Below are positions 36,466 through 48,856 of a DNA stretch of 64,000 bases, piece by piece. Under the pieces are notes generated by a model. It saw nothing but the letters and a program-made list of their open reading frames with translations, had not been told where the DNA came from and made no database searches. The stretch comes from Iodidimonas sp. SYSU 1G8 (GTDB taxonomy: Bacteria; Pseudomonadota; Alphaproteobacteria; SMXS01). Location: contig NZ_JBBYXJ010000002.1 in assembly GCF_039655775.1 (NCBI RefSeq), positions 868,001 through 932,000 on the forward strand, written 5' to 3'. Within the stretch, counting starts at the first letter, position 1. Each line of letters opens with the position of its first letter. The position numbers and the translations under genes were made by a program.

Positions 36466-36780
36466 ATGGACAATCAAAATATCCGCATTCGCCTGAAGGC
36501 GTTTGACCACCGCATCCTCGACCAGTCGACTGGCGAGATCGTGGGGACGGCCAAGCGGACCGGCGCGCGCGTGCGCGGCCCGATCCCGCTGCCGACCAAG
36601 ATCGAAAAGTTCACCGTGCTGCGCTCGCCCCACATCGATAAGAAGTCGCGCGAACAGTTCGAAATCCGCACCCACAAGCGGCTGCTGGATATCATCGACC
36701 CGACCCCGGAAACCGTGGACGCGCTGATGAAGCTCGACCTGGCCGCCGGTGTCGATGTCGAAATCAAGCTGCAGGCTTAA
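36466..36780 (+). CDS. rpsJ: 30S ribosomal protein S10
   Basis: 104 residues with [36 protein letters not shown] and the C-terminal [14 protein letters not shown]10 also partners NusB/NusG in transcription control. First gene of the S10 operon; 15 bases before rplC. Confidence 0.99.
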   Translation: MDNQNIRIRLKAFDHRILDQSTGEIVGTAKRTGARVRGPIPLPTKIEKFTVLRSPHIDKKSREQFEIRTHKRLLDIIDPTPETVDALMKLDLAAGVDVEIKLQA

Positions 36781-36795
36781 GGCAGGAAGAATCCA

Positions 36796-37542
36796 ATGCG
36801 TTCGGGATTGATAGCACAAAAGGTCGGCATGACCCGCGTGTTCGCCGAGGACGGGGCCCATGTGCCCGTGACCGTTCTGAAGGTGGACAATTGCCAGGTC
36901 ATCGCCCAGAAGACCGAAGAGCGCGACGGCTACACGGCCGTCCAGCTTGGCGCCGGCAAGGCGAAGCCGAATCGGGTCAGCAAGCCGCAGCGCGGCCACT
37001 TCGCGAAGTCGAACGTGGAGCCGAAGAAGCGGATCGTCGAGTTTCGCGTCGCCGAAGACGCGCTGATCGACGTCGGTGCGGAACTGACCACCGATCACTT
37101 CGTGGTCGGCCAGCTCGTCGACGTGGTGGGTACCACGATCGGTAAGGGCTTCGCCGGTGTCATGAAGCGCCACAACTTTGGCGGTCTGCGTGCATCGCAC
37201 GGCGTGTCCGTGTCGCATCGTTCGCATGGTTCGACCGGTCAGCGTCAGGATCCGGGCAAGGTCTTCAAGGGTAAGAAGATGGCCGGCCACATGGGTGCAG
37301 TGCGTGTCACCACGCAGAACCTGAAGGTCGTCGCCACCGATGCCGAACGCGGTCTGCTGCTGGTGCATGGCGCCGTTCCCGGTCCGGCCAGCGGCTGGGT
37401 CCTGGTGCGCGACGCCGTCAAGCGCAAGCGCCCGGACAACGTTCCGTATCCGGCCGGCTTGCGCCAGTCGAACGCCCCGGCCGCCGAACAGGCTGCCCCG
37501 GCTGAAGAAACCAGCGGCGATGCCGCCGAGAACCAGGAGTGA
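36796..37542 (+). CDS. rplC: 50S ribosomal protein L3
   Basis: A 248-residue L3, longer than the E. coli protein because of a C-terminal alanine/glutamate-rich tail ([20 protein letters not shown]), as in other alphaproteobacteria. Begins [15 protein letters not shown]; the glutamine-methylation loop region is [23 protein letters not shown]. It ends in TGATG, overlapping the potential ATG of rplD. Confidence 0.98.
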   Translation: MRSGLIAQKVGMTRVFAEDGAHVPVTVLKVDNCQVIAQKTEERDGYTAVQLGAGKAKPNRVSKPQRGHFAKSNVEPKKRIVEFRVAEDALIDVGAELTTDHFVVGQLVDVVGTTIGKGFAGVMKRHNFGGLRASHGVSVSHRSHGSTGQRQDPGKVFKGKKMAGHMGAVRVTTQNLKVVATDAERGLLLVHGAVPGPASGWVLVRDAVKRKRPDNVPYPAGLRQSNAPAAEQAAPAEETSGDAAENQE

Positions 37543-37547
37543 TGTCG

Positions 37548-38168
37548 GTGAAGGTAGACGTCATTACCCTTGAAGCGGGCAACGCCGGATCGGTCGATCT
37601 GAGCGACGCCATCTTCAGCCTGCCGGCCCGTCAGGACCTGCTGCAGCGCACCGTGCGCTGGCAGCTGGCCAAGCGTCAGGCCGGCACGCACAAGACCAAG
37701 GGCCGTTCCGAGATCGCGCTGACCGGCAAGAAGTTCGTGAAGCAGAAGGGTTCCGGCGGCGCCCGTCATGGTGACCGCAAGGCGCCGCAGTTCCGCGGCG
37801 GCGGCAAGGCCTTCGGTCCGGTCGTGCGCAGTCACGAACATGATCTGCCCAAGAAGGTTCGCAAGCTCGCGCTGAAGACCGCGCTGTCGGTGAAGCAGGC
37901 CGAAGGCAATCTGGTGGTTCTGGATCAGGCCTCGCTGGCCGACCCCAAGACCAAGGGCCTGGTCGGCATCCTGGCGAAGCTGGGCTGGTCGAACGCGCTG
38001 ATCATCGACGGCGACGCGGTCGAGCAGAACTTCGCCCGCGCCGCGGCCAACATTCCGCACATCGACGTGCTGCCCAGCCAGGGCGCGAACGTCTATGACA
38101 TCCTGCGCCACAACACCCTGGTCCTGACCAAGGCTGGCCTGGAGCGGCTCGAGGAGCGTCTGAAATGA
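37548..38168 (+). CDS. rplD: 50S ribosomal protein L4
   Basis: L4 of 206 residues starting at GTG 37548 ([10 protein letters not shown]). An AGGAG (37535-37539) is eight bases before this GTG but only two before the alternative ATG 37542, so GTG is preferred. Signature regions are [22 protein letters not shown] and [20 protein letters not shown], the loop that lines the exit tunnel. Overlaps rplW by four bases. Confidence 0.97.
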   Translation: MKVDVITLEAGNAGSVDLSDAIFSLPARQDLLQRTVRWQLAKRQAGTHKTKGRSEIALTGKKFVKQKGSGGARHGDRKAPQFRGGGKAFGPVVRSHEHDLPKKVRKLALKTALSVKQAEGNLVVLDQASLADPKTKGLVGILAKLGWSNALIIDGDAVEQNFARAAANIPHIDVLPSQGANVYDILRHNTLVLTKAGLERLEERLK

Positions 38169-38470
38169 GCAAGATCAAGGCGAAGAACAAGCACTTCGAT
38201 CTGCTGCTGAGGCCTGTCGTCACGGAAAAGTCGACCCTCGGTGTGGAGAACAACCAGGTTACCTTCCGGGTGACGCTGGATGCCACCAAGCCAGAGATCA
38301 AGGAAGCGGTCGAGAGTGTGTTCGGCGTGAAAGTCAACGCGGTCAACACCCTGCGTCAGCAGGGCAAGGTCAAGCGGTTCCGCGGCGTTGTCGGCAAGCG
38401 TCCCGAGTACAAGAAGGCCATCGTGACCCTCGCCGAAGGCGAGACGATCGATATCACGACGGGAGTCTAA
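38165..38470 (+). CDS. rplW: 50S ribosomal protein L23
   Basis: 101 residues with [24 protein letters not shown] and the C-terminal [25 protein letters not shown]23 sits at the exit-tunnel mouth and docks trigger factor and SRP. ATGA overlap with rplD; three bases before rplB. Confidence 0.99.
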   Translation: MSKIKAKNKHFDLLLRPVVTEKSTLGVENNQVTFRVTLDATKPEIKEAVESVFGVKVNAVNTLRQQGKVKRFRGVVGKRPEYKKAIVTLAEGETIDITTGV

Positions 38471-38473
38471 CCG

Positions 38474-39307
38474 ATGGCGCTCAAGTCATATAATCCGACG
38501 ACCCCGGGCCAGCGCGGCCTGGTCCTCGTCGACCGTTCCGGCCTCTGGAAAGGCAAGCCCGTCAAGGCGCTGACCGAAGGTCTGAGCAAGAAAGGTGGCC
38601 GCAACAATCATGGCCGCGTCACGGCGTTCGGCCAGGGCGGCGGTCACAAGCGGTCCTATCGTCTGGTCGATTTCAAGCGCCGCAAGTTCGACGTGGCGGC
38701 GACGGTCGAGCGGCTGGAATACGATCCGAACCGTTCGGCGTTCATTGCTCTCGTGAAGTACGAGGACGGCGATCTGGCCTACATCATCGCGCCGCAGCGC
38801 CTGAATGTCGGCGACCAGGTCGTGTCGGGCAAGAAGGTCGACGTGAAGCCGGGCAACGCCATGCCGCTGGGCTCCATGCCGGTCGGCACGATCGTGCACA
38901 ATGTGGAGCTGAAGCCGGGCAAGGGCGGTCAGATCGCACGCGCCGCGGGCACCTATGTGCAGTATGTCGGTCGCGACGGCGATTATTCGATCCTTCGTCT
39001 GGCGTCGGGCGAACAGCGCATCGTTCACTCGAGCTGCATGGCGACGGTGGGCGCGGTGTCCAACCCGGACAACCAGAACACCAATCTCGGCAAGGCCGGC
39101 CGCAATCGCTGGCTCGGCAAGCGCCCGTCGGTTCGTGGTGTCGCCATGAACCCGGTCGACCATCCGCACGGCGGTGGTGAAGGCCGTACCTCGGGTGGCC
39201 GTCATCCGGTCACGCCTTGGGGCAAGCCGACCAAGGGTAAGAAGACGCGGTCCAACAAGTCCACGGACCGGTTCATCGTTCGCTCGCGCCACGCGCGGAA
39301 GAAGTAG
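38474..39307 (+). CDS. rplB: 50S ribosomal protein L2
   Basis: 277 residues. Contains [43 protein letters not shown] and the peptidyl-transferase-associated [22 protein letters not shown]. The standard bacterial form. Followed after ten bases by rpsS. Confidence 0.99.
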   Translation: MALKSYNPTTPGQRGLVLVDRSGLWKGKPVKALTEGLSKKGGRNNHGRVTAFGQGGGHKRSYRLVDFKRRKFDVAATVERLEYDPNRSAFIALVKYEDGDLAYIIAPQRLNVGDQVVSGKKVDVKPGNAMPLGSMPVGTIVHNVELKPGKGGQIARAAGTYVQYVGRDGDYSILRLASGEQRIVHSSCMATVGAVSNPDNQNTNLGKAGRNRWLGKRPSVRGVAMNPVDHPHGGGEGRTSGGRHPVTPWGKPTKGKKTRSNKSTDRFIVRSRHARKK

Positions 39308-39317
39308 GAGACAGAGC

Positions 39318-39596
39318 GTGCCACGTTCAGTTTGGAAAGGCCCGTTTGTCGACGGCTACCTGCTCAAGAAGGCGGCGACCGTTCGTGACAGCGGCCGCGG
39401 CGAGGCGATCAAGACCTGGTCGCGTCGGTCCACCATCGTCCCGCAGTTCGTCGGTCTGAACTTCGCCGTTCACAACGGTCACAAGTTCGTCCCGGTGCAC
39501 ATCGCGGAAGAAATGGTCGGTCACAAGCTCGGCGAGTTCGCGCCGACCCGTACCTACTACGGCCACGCCGCCGACAAGAAGGCGAAGAGGGGCTGA
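39318..39596 (+). CDS. rpsS: 30S ribosomal protein S19
   Basis: 92 residues starting at GTG 39318 behind AGGAGACAG, so the protein begins [18 protein letters not shown]. Conserved [22 protein letters not shown] and [21 protein letters not shown] are present. S19 forms part of the 30S head with S13. Confidence 0.98.
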   Translation: MPRSVWKGPFVDGYLLKKAATVRDSGRGEAIKTWSRRSTIVPQFVGLNFAVHNGHKFVPVHIAEEMVGHKLGEFAPTRTYYGHAADKKAKRG

Positions 39597-39597
39597 G

Positions 39598-39978
39598 ATG
39601 AGCAAGAAAGCCAAAGAGCGCGCTCTGGGCGAAAACGAAGCGAAGGCGATCGCCACCTCGCTTCGGACCAGCCCGCGCAAGCTGAACCTGGTGGCGGGCA
39701 TGATCCGTGGCCTGAAGGCGGAACAGGCGCTGCACGCGCTGACGTTCTCCAAGCGCCGCATCGCCGTCGAAGTGAAGAAGGTGCTCGAGAGCGCCATCGC
39801 GAATGCCGAGAACAACCATCAGCTCGACGTGGACCAGCTGGTCGTCGCCGAAGCGCATGTGGGCAAGGCTCTGATCATGAAGCGTTTCCACGCCCGCGCC
39901 CGCGGCCGTGGCGCCCGGATCGAAAAGCCGTTCAGCCGGCTGACGATCGTCGTCCGCGAAGTCGAGGAGGCCGCGTAA
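39598..39978 (+). CDS. rplV: 50S ribosomal protein L22
   Basis: 126 residues; [26 protein letters not shown] and the tunnel-lining loop [26 protein letters not shown]. One base after rpsS; its last base is shared with the rpsC start (TAATG). Confidence 0.99.
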   Translation: MSKKAKERALGENEAKAIATSLRTSPRKLNLVAGMIRGLKAEQALHALTFSKRRIAVEVKKVLESAIANAENNHQLDVDQLVVAEAHVGKALIMKRFHARARGRGARIEKPFSRLTIVVREVEEAA

Positions 39979-40676
39979 TGGGTCAAAAAGTAAATCCGAT
40001 CGGTCTGCGCCTCGGCGTCAACCGGACCTGGGATTCGCGCTGGTACGCGAACCGGGACTTCGCGAAGCTGCTGCACGAAGACATCAAGATCCGCGATTAC
40101 CTGCAGACCAAGCTGTCGGCCGCCGGTATCTCGAAGATCGTCATCGAGCGCCCCGCGAAGAAGGCTCGTGTGACCATTCACTCGGCGCGTCCGGGTGTGA
40201 TCATCGGCAAGAAGGGCGCCGACATCGACAAGCTCCGCAAGGAGATCTCGACGATGACGGGTTCGGAAGTGCACCTCAACATCGTTGAAGTGCGCAAGCC
40301 GGAAATCGACGCCAAGCTGATCGCCGAGAACATCGCGCAGCAGCTCGAGCGCCGGGTGGCTTTCCGCCGCGCCATGAAGCGCGCGGTGCAGTCGGCCATG
40401 CGTCTCGGCGCCAAGGGCATCCGTATCAATTGCGGCGGTCGCCTTGGCGGCGCCGAGATCGCGCGGATGGAATGGTACCGTGAAGGCCGCGTTCCGCTGC
40501 ATACCCTGCGCGCTGACATCGATTACGGCGAAGCCCGCGCGAACACCGCCTATGGCGTGTGCGGCGTGAAGGTGTGGGTGTTCAAGGGAGAGATCCTGGC
40601 CCACGACCCGATGGCGTCGGAAAAGCGGTCTCTGGAGGCGCAGCAAGGCGGCTCCGGCAACCGGTCGATGAACTAA
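39978..40676 (+). CDS. rpsC: 30S ribosomal protein S3
   Basis: 232 residues with [22 protein letters not shown], a KH domain ([19 protein letters not shown]) and the C-terminal [36 protein letters not shown]3 lines the mRNA entry channel. Start overlaps rplV by one base. Confidence 0.99.
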   Translation: MGQKVNPIGLRLGVNRTWDSRWYANRDFAKLLHEDIKIRDYLQTKLSAAGISKIVIERPAKKARVTIHSARPGVIIGKKGADIDKLRKEISTMTGSEVHLNIVEVRKPEIDAKLIAENIAQQLERRVAFRRAMKRAVQSAMRLGAKGIRINCGGRLGGAEIARMEWYREGRVPLHTLRADIDYGEARANTAYGVCGVKVWVFKGEILAHDPMASEKRSLEAQQGGSGNRSMN

Positions 40677-40700
40677 GCGCTGAACTGAGAGTACAAGACC

Positions 40701-41117
40701 ATGCTTCAGCCGAAGAAAACCAAATTCCGGAAGGCCTTCAAGGGCCGCATCCATGGCAAGGCCAAGGGTGGCACCGAACTCAATTTCGGCGCCTTCGGCC
40801 TGAAGGCGACGGAACCGGGCCGTATCACCGCGCGTCAGATCGAGGCGGCCCGCCGCGCGATCAGCCGCCACATGAAGCGTGCCGGCCGCGTCTGGATCCG
40901 GGTGTTCCCGGACGTGCCGGTCTCGAAGAAGCCGACCGAAGTCCGCATGGGTAAGGGCAAGGGTTCGCCGGAATACTGGGTGGCGCGCGTGAAGCCGGGC
41001 CGCATCATGTTCGAGATCGAGGGCGTGTCTGAAACCATCGCTCGCGAAGCATTCGACCGCGCCGCCGCCAAGCTGTCCATCGCGACGCGCCTGGTGTCGC
41101 GTCCGGGCGAGCACTAG
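40701..41117 (+). CDS. rplP: 50S ribosomal protein L16
   Basis: 138 residues with [46 protein letters not shown] and [19 protein letters not shown]16 contacts the A-site tRNA. 13 bases before rpmC. Confidence 0.99.
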   Translation: MLQPKKTKFRKAFKGRIHGKAKGGTELNFGAFGLKATEPGRITARQIEAARRAISRHMKRAGRVWIRVFPDVPVSKKPTEVRMGKGKGSPEYWVARVKPGRIMFEIEGVSETIAREAFDRAAAKLSIATRLVSRPGEH

Positions 41118-41130
41118 GAGATTTGAAGCC

Positions 41131-41334
41131 ATGAAGGCGTCGGAAACCAGGGGCATGACCCTCGATCAGCTCACGGACAAGCTCGCCGAGCTGAAGCGTG
41201 AGCAGTTCAACCTTCGTGTTCAGCAGGCCACCGGCCAGCTGGAGAAGCCGTCCCGTCGCCGTCAGGTTCGGCGCGACATCGCGCGGATCCAGACCATCAT
41301 CGGCGAGAAACAGGCCCCCGGGGCCAGCGCTTAA
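41131..41334 (+). CDS. rpmC: 50S ribosomal protein L29
   Basis: 67 residues; two-helix protein with [25 protein letters not shown] and [18 protein letters not shown]. Located at the exit tunnel beside L23. Confidence 0.98.
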   Translation: MKASETRGMTLDQLTDKLAELKREQFNLRVQQATGQLEKPSRRRQVRRDIARIQTIIGEKQAPGASA

Positions 41335-41351
41335 GGCGGAGTACGCGAGAT

Positions 41352-41588
41352 ATGCCGAAAAGAATTCTGCAGGGCGTGGTCGTCAGCAGCGCCAACGAAA
41401 AGACCGTGGTGGTCCGCGTCGAACGTCGCGTGAAGCATCCGGTTCTGGGCAAGGTCGTGCGCCTGTCCAAGCGCTACCATGCCCATGACGAAGAGAACGC
41501 CCGCCAGGTCGGTGACGTGGTGCGGATCGAGGAATGCCCGCCGATTTCGCGCTTGAAGCGCTGGCGGGTGATCGCCGAACAGGCTTGA
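41352..41588 (+). CDS. rpsQ: 30S ribosomal protein S17
   Basis: 78 residues, OB fold: [29 protein letters not shown] and [30 protein letters not shown]. 22 bases before rplN. Confidence 0.98.
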   Translation: MPKRILQGVVVSSANEKTVVVRVERRVKHPVLGKVVRLSKRYHAHDEENARQVGDVVRIEECPPISRLKRWRVIAEQA

Positions 41589-41610
41589 TGAACGCACCGG
41601 GAGATACGCC

Positions 41611-41979
41611 ATGATTCAAATGCAGTCGAATCTGGATGTTGCCGATAACTCGGGTGCGCGCCGTGTGCAGTGCATCAAGGTACTCGGTGGCTCCAAGCGG
41701 AAGACCGCTTCGGTTGGCGACGTGATCGTCGTCAGCGTGAAGGAGGCCATTCCGAGGGGGCGTGTGAAGAAGGGTGACGTGCACCGTGCCGTCATCGTTC
41801 GCACCGCCAAGGAAATTTTCCGGCCGGATGGCTCAAGCATCCGCTTCGACCACAACGCGGCCGTGTTGATCAACAAGCAGGGCGAGCCGATCGGGACCCG
41901 CATCTTTGGCCCGGTCACCCGCGAGCTGCGTGCGAAGGCGATGATGAAGATCATCTCGCTGGCGCCGGAGGTGCTGTAA
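41611..41979 (+). CDS. rplN: 50S ribosomal protein L14
   Basis: 122 residues; [27 protein letters not shown] and the C-terminal [28 protein letters not shown]. Part of the inter-subunit bridge B8. Its last base is the first base of rplX (TAATG). Confidence 0.99.
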   Translation: MIQMQSNLDVADNSGARRVQCIKVLGGSKRKTASVGDVIVVSVKEAIPRGRVKKGDVHRAVIVRTAKEIFRPDGSSIRFDHNAAVLINKQGEPIGTRIFGPVTRELRAKAMMKIISLAPEVL

Positions 41980-42296
41980 TGGCCGCGAAGATTAAGAAGG
42001 GCGACCAGGTCATCGTGACCAAGGGCCGCGACAAAGGCAAGAAGGGCGAGGTGCTTCGCGTTATCCCGACGGATAATCGCGCCGTCGTCCAGGGCGTGAA
42101 TGTGGTGAAGAAGCACAAGCGTCCGAACCAGTTCGATGCGGGCGGTATCAAGTCCGAAGAAGCGCCGCTGGCCCTGGCGAACCTGGCCATCGTCGATCCC
42201 AAGACCGGAGAGCCCACCCGCGTCGGCTTCAAGATTCTGGAAGACGGCCGCAAGGTCCGTTTCGCCAAGAAGTCAGGAGATGTGATCGATGGCTGA
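41979..42296 (+). CDS. rplX: 50S ribosomal protein L24
   Basis: 105 residues with KOW motif [23 protein letters not shown] and [15 protein letters not shown]24 initiates 50S assembly. Overlaps rplE by eight bases. Confidence 0.99.
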   Translation: MAAKIKKGDQVIVTKGRDKGKKGEVLRVIPTDNRAVVQGVNVVKKHKRPNQFDAGGIKSEEAPLALANLAIVDPKTGEPTRVGFKILEDGRKVRFAKKSGDVIDG

Positions 42297-42846
42297 GTCT
42301 GCTGAAAAGGCTCGTTTGCAGGACCATTACGAAGAAAAGGTCCGGCCGCAGCTTATGGAAACCTTCGGGTTGACCAACCGCTATTCGGTGCCGAAGCTCG
42401 ACAAGATCGTCATCAACATGGGCGTGGGTGAAGGCACCCGCGACGCCAAGAAGATCACGATCGCCGCTGAGGAACTGACCAAGATCGCCGGCCAGAAGCC
42501 GGTGGTGACCAAGGCCAAGAAGTCCATCGCCGGTTTCAAGCTGCGCGAGGGCATGCCGGTCGGTTGCAAGGTGACCCTGCGCGGGAAGCGGATGTACGAA
42601 TTCCTCGACCGCCTGATCACCATTGCGCTGCCGCGCGTCCGGGACTTCCGCGGCGTGTCGCCGAAGAGCTTCGACGGCAACGGCAACTATGCCCTTGGCC
42701 TCAAGGAACAGATCGTGTTCCCCGAGATCAACTATGACCAGATCGACGAGATCCGGGGCATGGACATCATCATTTGCACGACGGCGAAAGACGACGAGCA
42801 GGCCAAGGCCCTGCTTACCGGTTTTCAGCTGCCGTTCCGGAACTAA
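42289..42846 (+). CDS. rplE: 50S ribosomal protein L5
   Basis: 185 residues; [56 protein letters not shown] and [17 protein letters not shown]. Binds 5S rRNA. 40 bases before rpsN. Confidence 0.99.
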   Translation: MAESAEKARLQDHYEEKVRPQLMETFGLTNRYSVPKLDKIVINMGVGEGTRDAKKITIAAEELTKIAGQKPVVTKAKKSIAGFKLREGMPVGCKVTLRGKRMYEFLDRLITIALPRVRDFRGVSPKSFDGNGNYALGLKEQIVFPEINYDQIDEIRGMDIIICTTAKDDEQAKALLTGFQLPFRN

Positions 42847-42886
42847 GGCGTGTTTGCGCTGGAGCAGGTCTCAGGAGGACTTGATC

Positions 42887-43192
42887 GTGGCTAAGAAGAG
42901 TTCGATTGCTAAGAACAAGAAGCGTGAGCGGCTGGCCGTCCAGTTCGCCGGCAAGCGGCGCCAGCTGAAGGCTGCCGCCAAGGATGAGACGCTGTCGCCG
43001 GAAGAGCGGTTTCGTGCTCGTCTGAAGCTGGCGGAGCTGCCGCGGAACGGTGCGGCGATCCGCATCCGGAATCGCTGCGAGCTGACGGGTCGTCCGCGCG
43101 CCGTGTACCGGAAGTTCAAACTGTCACGAATTGCATTGCGCGATCTTGGGTCGATGGGGCAAATCCCCGGCCTGGTAAAGTCGAGCTGGTAA
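42887..43192 (+). CDS. rpsN: 30S ribosomal protein S14
   Basis: 101 residues from GTG 42887, eight bases after AGGAGG. Begins [15 protein letters not shown] and ends [18 protein letters not shown]. The long form without zinc knuckle: only one cysteine in [11 protein letters not shown]. Confidence 0.97.
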   Translation: MAKKSSIAKNKKRERLAVQFAGKRRQLKAAAKDETLSPEERFRARLKLAELPRNGAAIRIRNRCELTGRPRAVYRKFKLSRIALRDLGSMGQIPGLVKSSW

Positions 43193-43205
43193 CGGAGCAA
43201 CGCCC

Positions 43206-43604
43206 ATGGCGATATCAGATCCAATCGGCGATATGCTGACCCGTATCCGCAACGCCCAGCTGCGTCGCAAGTCCACGGTTCGCGTACCTGCCTCGAAGCT
43301 CCGCGAGCGTGTGCTCGAGGTGCTGAAGTCCGAAGGCTACATCCGTGCTTACGAGCGCGTGGAGCTGGACAGCAACAAGGCTGAAATCGAAGTGTCCCTG
43401 AAGTACCACGAGGGCGAGCCGGTGATCCGGACCATCGCCCGCGTGTCGACGCCGGGTCGCCGCGTGTATTCCTCCGTTGGGGATTTGCCGCGCGTGGCCA
43501 ACGGTCTGGGCATCTCGATCATTTCGACGCCCAAGGGCGTCATGTCCGACAACCAGGCCCGCGCGGCCAATGTCGGCGGCGAAGTGATCTGCACGGTCGT
43601 CTAG
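43206..43604 (+). CDS. rpsH: 30S ribosomal protein S8
   Basis: 132 residues: [23 protein letters not shown] and the C-terminal [31 protein letters not shown]. In E. coli S8 represses the spc operon by binding the rplE mRNA start. Confidence 0.99.
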   Translation: MAISDPIGDMLTRIRNAQLRRKSTVRVPASKLRERVLEVLKSEGYIRAYERVELDSNKAEIEVSLKYHEGEPVIRTIARVSTPGRRVYSSVGDLPRVANGLGISIISTPKGVMSDNQARAANVGGEVICTVV

Positions 43605-43627
43605 GCCGAAGCGTAAGGAACGAAACG

Positions 43628-44161
43628 ATGTCACGTATCGGAAAAAAGCCTGTCAGCATCCCCAGCGGCGTCAGCGTCGATCTGAGCGGATCCTCGCTGT
43701 CGGTCAAGGGGCCGAAGGGTCATCTCGCGATGACGCTGGTCGACGACGTGGTGGCGACGCAGGAAGACGGCAGCATCGTCGTTAAGCCGCGCGGCAACAC
43801 CAAGCGCGCCCGGTCCATGTGGGGCCTGCAGCGGACTCTGGTCAGCAATCTGGTGACCGGTGTGTCGCAGGGCTTCACCGTGAAGCTGCAGATCACCGGC
43901 GTCGGTTATCGCGCCGCCGTCCAGGGCAAGACCCTCACTCTGCAGCTTGGCTTCAGCCATGACGTAGTGTATCCGATCCCCGACGGGATCGAGATCAAGA
44001 CGGCGACGCCGACGGAGATCGAGATTTCCGGCATCGACAAGCAGAAGGTCGGTCAGATCGCGGCGGAAATCCGTGAATGGCGCAAGCCGGAGCCCTACAA
44101 GGGCAAGGGCGTTCGCTATGCTGGCGAATTCATCTTCCGCAAGGAAGGCAAGAAGAAGTAA
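43628..44161 (+). CDS. rplF: 50S ribosomal protein L6
   Basis: 177 residues: [43 protein letters not shown] and the C-terminal [28 protein letters not shown]. Near the sarcin-ricin loop. Confidence 0.99.
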   Translation: MSRIGKKPVSIPSGVSVDLSGSSLSVKGPKGHLAMTLVDDVVATQEDGSIVVKPRGNTKRARSMWGLQRTLVSNLVTGVSQGFTVKLQITGVGYRAAVQGKTLTLQLGFSHDVVYPIPDGIEIKTATPTEIEISGIDKQKVGQIAAEIREWRKPEPYKGKGVRYAGEFIFRKEGKKK

Positions 44162-44195
44162 TTGCCGGATACGGCACTACGGTGGGTTTGAAGCC

Positions 44196-44561
44196 ATGAA
44201 CAAGAGAAAAGAGCTGTTTCTTCGCCGTCAACGGCGGGTGCGCAACGCGCTGCAGAAGAACTCGACCGGGCGCGTGCGCTTGGCCGTGCACCGCAGCGGC
44301 AAGCACATCTACGCGCAGGTGATCGACGACAGGGCCGGCCGTACGCTGGTCGCGGCTTCGACCCTGGACAAGGAATTTCGCGGTGACGGCGGCAAGTCCG
44401 GCGCCAACGTGGACGCGGCCCGGGAAGTGGGTGTGTTGATCGCCAAGCGCGCGGTCGATGCGGGTATCAAGGACGTGATGTTCGATCGCAGTGGCTTCCT
44501 CTACCACGGCCGGATCAAGGCCCTGGCGGACGCCGCGCGCGAAGGCGGCCTGAACTTCTAA
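44196..44561 (+). CDS. rplR: 50S ribosomal protein L18
   Basis: 121 residues from ATG 44196 ([18 protein letters not shown]). Includes [19 protein letters not shown] and the C-terminal [24 protein letters not shown]. 5S rRNA-binding. The upstream in-frame extension overlaps rplF and has no support. Confidence 0.98.
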   Translation: MNKRKELFLRRQRRVRNALQKNSTGRVRLAVHRSGKHIYAQVIDDRAGRTLVAASTLDKEFRGDGGKSGANVDAAREVGVLIAKRAVDAGIKDVMFDRSGFLYHGRIKALADAAREGGLNF

Positions 44562-44592
44562 GCCGAATAACGGAATCGAATAGGAATACGAT

Positions 44593-45171
44593 ATGGCACG
44601 GGAACGGTCAGAACGGTCGGAGCGCTCGGAGCGGTCGTCGGAACGGCAGCAGGAGAGCGAATTCATCGATCGCCTGGTGCACATCAATCGCGTCGCCAAG
44701 GTGGTGAAGGGCGGCCGTCGTTTCGGTTTCGCCGCTCTCGTCATCGTCGGCGACCAGAAGGGCCGCGCCGGCTTCGGTCACGGCAAGGCGCGCGAAGTGC
44801 CGGAAGCGATCCGCAAGGCCACCGAATCGGCCAAGCGCAACATGGTTCGCGTGCCGCTGCGCGAGGGTCGTACGCTGCATCATGACATCGACGGCCGCCA
44901 CGGCGCCGGTAAGGTCATCCTGCGGACGGCTCCGGCCGGTACCGGCATCATCGCCGGCGGTCCGATGCGCGCCGTTTTCGAGGCACTGGGCATTCACGAC
45001 GTGGTCACCAAGTCGACCGGTACGTCGAACCCCTACAACATGGTGCGCGCCACGTTCGACGCGCTGAAGAAGCAGATGTCGCCGCGTATGGCCGCCTCCA
45101 AGCGGGGCAAGAAGGTGAGCGATATCCTCGTTCGCCGGCCGGAGCAGGCGGGCGAAGTTGTCGAGGGCTAA
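44593..45171 (+). CDS. rpsE: 30S ribosomal protein S5 with RSE-repeat N-terminus
   Basis: 192 residues. The core is normal: [32 protein letters not shown] and the C-terminal [20 protein letters not shown]. The first 20 residues are an unusual charged extension, three Arg-Ser-Glu repeats followed by RSSERQQE. S5 acts in decoding fidelity and mRNA unwinding. Confidence 0.98.
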   Translation: MARERSERSERSERSSERQQESEFIDRLVHINRVAKVVKGGRRFGFAALVIVGDQKGRAGFGHGKAREVPEAIRKATESAKRNMVRVPLREGRTLHHDIDGRHGAGKVILRTAPAGTGIIAGGPMRAVFEALGIHDVVTKSTGTSNPYNMVRATFDALKKQMSPRMAASKRGKKVSDILVRRPEQAGEVVEG

Positions 45172-45197
45172 AAGCCCTTAGCGGAAGGTCAAGAATC

Positions 45198-45389
45198 ATG
45201 TCCGAGAAGATGCTGAAGGTTACCCAGATCGGCAGCCCGATCCGCCGCCAGGCGGATCAGCGCGCGACGCTGATCGGGCTCGGCCTGAACAAGATGCACC
45301 GCACCCGCGTGCTCGAAGACACGCCGTCCGTGCGCGGCATGGTGAACAAGATTCACCACCTGGTGCAGGTGGAAGAGGTGGACGTTTAA
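45198..45389 (+). CDS. rpmD: 50S ribosomal protein L30
   Basis: 63 residues: [30 protein letters not shown], ending [18 protein letters not shown]. Small protein between rpsE and rplO, in the usual spc-operon place. Confidence 0.98.
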   Translation: MSEKMLKVTQIGSPIRRQADQRATLIGLGLNKMHRTRVLEDTPSVRGMVNKIHHLVQVEEVDV

Positions 45390-45417
45390 TCGTCCGCCCT
45401 GAAGGAAGGATACCAAG

Positions 45418-45900
45418 ATGCGGCTGAATCAGATTAGTGACAATCCGGGCGCGACCAAGACGAGCAAGCGCATTGGCCGTGGTATCGGCTCGGGCAAGGG
45501 CAAGACCGGCGGTCGCGGCGTGAAGGGTCAGACCTCACGCTCGGGCGTGGCGATCCACGGTTACGAAGGCGGCCAGATGCCGCTGCATCGCCGTCTGCCG
45601 AAGCGCGGTTTCAAGAGCATCAACCGCAAGCAGTACGCATCCGTCAACATCGGCCGCCTCCAGGCCGCGATCGACGCGGGCAAGCTGAAGGCCGGAGTCA
45701 TCGACGGCGCCGCGCTGGTTGCCGCCGGTGTCGTGACCCATCTGCGCGATGGCTTCCGTCTGCTGGCCAAGGGCGAGCTGACGGCCGCGATCGAGATCAC
45801 CGTCAACGGTGCGTCCAAGACGGCCATCGAGGCGGTTGAAAAGGCGGGCGGTAAGGTCCACTTCGTTGCCGGAGCGACGCCGACGGACGGCGCCGAGTAA
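45418..45900 (+). CDS. rplO: 50S ribosomal protein L15
   Basis: 160 residues; [38 protein letters not shown] and [22 protein letters not shown]. 30 bases before secY. Confidence 0.99.
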   Translation: MRLNQISDNPGATKTSKRIGRGIGSGKGKTGGRGVKGQTSRSGVAIHGYEGGQMPLHRRLPKRGFKSINRKQYASVNIGRLQAAIDAGKLKAGVIDGAALVAAGVVTHLRDGFRLLAKGELTAAIEITVNGASKTAIEAVEKAGGKVHFVAGATPTDGAE

Positions 45901-45930
45901 AAGCGCTCACGCGCGGAATCGGGAAGACTC

Positions 45931-47261
<1,331 letters not shown>

Positions 47262-47265
<4 letters not shown>

Positions 47266-47927
47266 ACATCATTCTTCTAGGCCCGCCGGGTGCCGGCAAG
47301 GGCACTCAGGCCAAGCGGATCGAAGAGCGCCACGGCATGGTTCAGCTCTCGACCGGCGACATGCTTCGCGCCGCCGTCAAGGCTGGCACCGAGGTGGGCA
47401 AGATCGCCGACGGCATCATGAAGAGCGGCGCGCTGGTGCCGAACGACGTGGTCGTCTCGATCATCGCCGATCGCATCGATCAGCCGGACGCGCAGAGGGG
47501 ATTCATCCTCGACGGCTTCCCGCGCAACGTGGCGCAGGCCGAGGCGCTCGACGCCATGCTGGACAAGAAGGGCCTCAAGCTCGACCACGTCATTCAGATG
47601 GAAGTGGACGACGAGGCCCTGGTGGAACGTATCACCGGCCGCTATACCTGCGGCAATTGCGGTGCGGGCTATCACGACACGTTCAAGCCGACCAAGGTCG
47701 AGGGCCAGTGCGATGTCTGCGGTTCGCATGACATGGTGCGCCGGGCCGACGACAATGAGACCACCGTTCGGTCGCGTCTCGACACCTACTACAAGGAAAC
47801 GGCGCCGCTGCTTCCCTACTACAAGGAGCGCGGCAACCTGGTGCAGCTCGACGGCATGGCGCCGATGGACCAGGTCACCGAAGAGATCGAAAACGTCCTG
47901 GCCGCGGAACAGCGCCTGGGCGGTTGA
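47262..47927 (+). CDS. adk: Adenylate kinase with zinc-type LID
   Basis: 221 residues, starting at TTG 47262 overlapping the secY stop; GGGAGGAAGGG is the ribosome site. P-loop [10 protein letters not shown] (7-16), then [10 protein letters not shown] and DGFPRN. The LID domain carries four cysteines, C130-x2-C133 and C150-x2-C153, the zinc-binding form rather than the enterobacterial zinc-free one. It interconverts ATP, ADP and AMP. The -35 of a downstream promoter overlaps its stop codon. Confidence 0.97.
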
Positions 47928-47951
47928 CTGACAGCTACAGCTTTCTATAAT
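47924..47951 (+). promoter_or_regulatory. Sigma-70 promoter for the alpha operon
   Basis: TTGACT (47924-47929; it includes the adk TGA) and a perfect -10 TATAAT (47946-47951) are separated by 16 bases. The following rpsM starts at 48013, about 55 bases after the expected start site. This allows rpsM-rpsK-rpoA-rplQ to be transcribed separately from the spc genes. Confidence 0.75.
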
Positions 47952-48012
47952 CCCGCGTTCCGCGAATCAGGGCGGTTCAGCGCGGAAACGGACGCCTAAG
48001 GAGACACACGTC

Positions 48013-48381
48013 GTGGCACGTATTGCTGGTGTAAACATACCGACCAATAAGCGGGTCGAGATCGCGCTGACCTATATCCATGGGATCGGGCACACGCGCG
48101 CGAAGGAAATTTGCGCCAGGCTCGACATTCCCGGCGAGCGTCGCGTGAACGAGCTGACCGATTCGGAGGTCATCCAGATCCGCGAGACCATCGACAGCGA
48201 TTTCGTCGTCGAAGGCGATCTGCGCCGCGAAGTGGCGATGAACATCAAGCGGCTGATGGACCTGGGTTGCTATCGCGGCCTGCGCCACCGTCGTGGTCTG
48301 CCGGTGCGTGGTCAGCGGACCAGCACCAACGCGCGGACGCGCAAGGGCAAGGCGAAGCCCATCGCCGGCAAGAAGAAGTAA
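48013..48381 (+). CDS. rpsM: 30S ribosomal protein S13
   Basis: 122 residues from ATG-equivalent GTG at 48013: [25 protein letters not shown] and [22 protein letters not shown]. The C-terminal tail contacts P-site tRNA. First gene of the alpha operon, behind its own promoter. Confidence 0.98.
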   Translation: MARIAGVNIPTNKRVEIALTYIHGIGHTRAKEICARLDIPGERRVNELTDSEVIQIRETIDSDFVVEGDLRREVAMNIKRLMDLGCYRGLRHRRGLPVRGQRTSTNARTRKGKAKPIAGKKK

Positions 48382-48393
48382 GGAAGAAGCGCA

Positions 48394-48783
48394 ATGGCAA
48401 CCGATACCGGCCGCGTCAAGCGTCGCGAACGCAAGAACATCACCTCGGGCGTCGCGCATGTCAGCGCCACGTTCAACAACACGACGGTGACCATCGCCGA
48501 TCACCAGGGCAACACCATTTCCTGGTCGTCGGCCGGTGCGCAGGGCTTCAAGGGCTCGCGCAAGTCGACGCCATATGCCGCTCAGCTCGCTGCTGAGGAT
48601 GCTGGCCGCAAGGCGCAGGAACACGGCATGAAGACGCTGGAAGTCGAAGTCAGCGGTCCGGGTTCGGGTCGCGAATCGGCTCTGCGTGCGCTGCAGTCCG
48701 TGGGCTTCACGATCACGTCGATCAAGGACGTGACGCCGATCCCGCACAATGGTTGCCGTCCGCCCAAGCGTCGCCGCGTCTAA
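48394..48783 (+). CDS. rpsK: 30S ribosomal protein S11
   Basis: 129 residues: [34 protein letters not shown] and the C-terminal [21 protein letters not shown]. 12 bases after rpsM. Confidence 0.99.
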   Translation: MATDTGRVKRRERKNITSGVAHVSATFNNTTVTIADHQGNTISWSSAGAQGFKGSRKSTPYAAQLAAEDAGRKAQEHGMKTLEVEVSGPGSGRESALRALQSVGFTITSIKDVTPIPHNGCRPPKRRRV

Positions 48784-48815
48784 GCCTTAAGGCACGCGGA
48801 ACATCAAGGAGGAAG

Positions 48816-48832
48816 GCGCCCCGTTGGGGCGC
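48816..48832 (+). promoter_or_regulatory. Leader hairpin before rpoA
   Basis: GCGCCCC (48816-48822) pairs with GGGGCGC (48826-48832) around GTT, right after an AAGGAGGAAGG sequence. No T-run follows, so it is not a terminator. It could hide or select ribosome sites for rpoA or bind S4-like repressor. Confidence 0.4.
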
Positions 48833-48856
48833 TTGACCTTAACAAGGGGTCTTACG

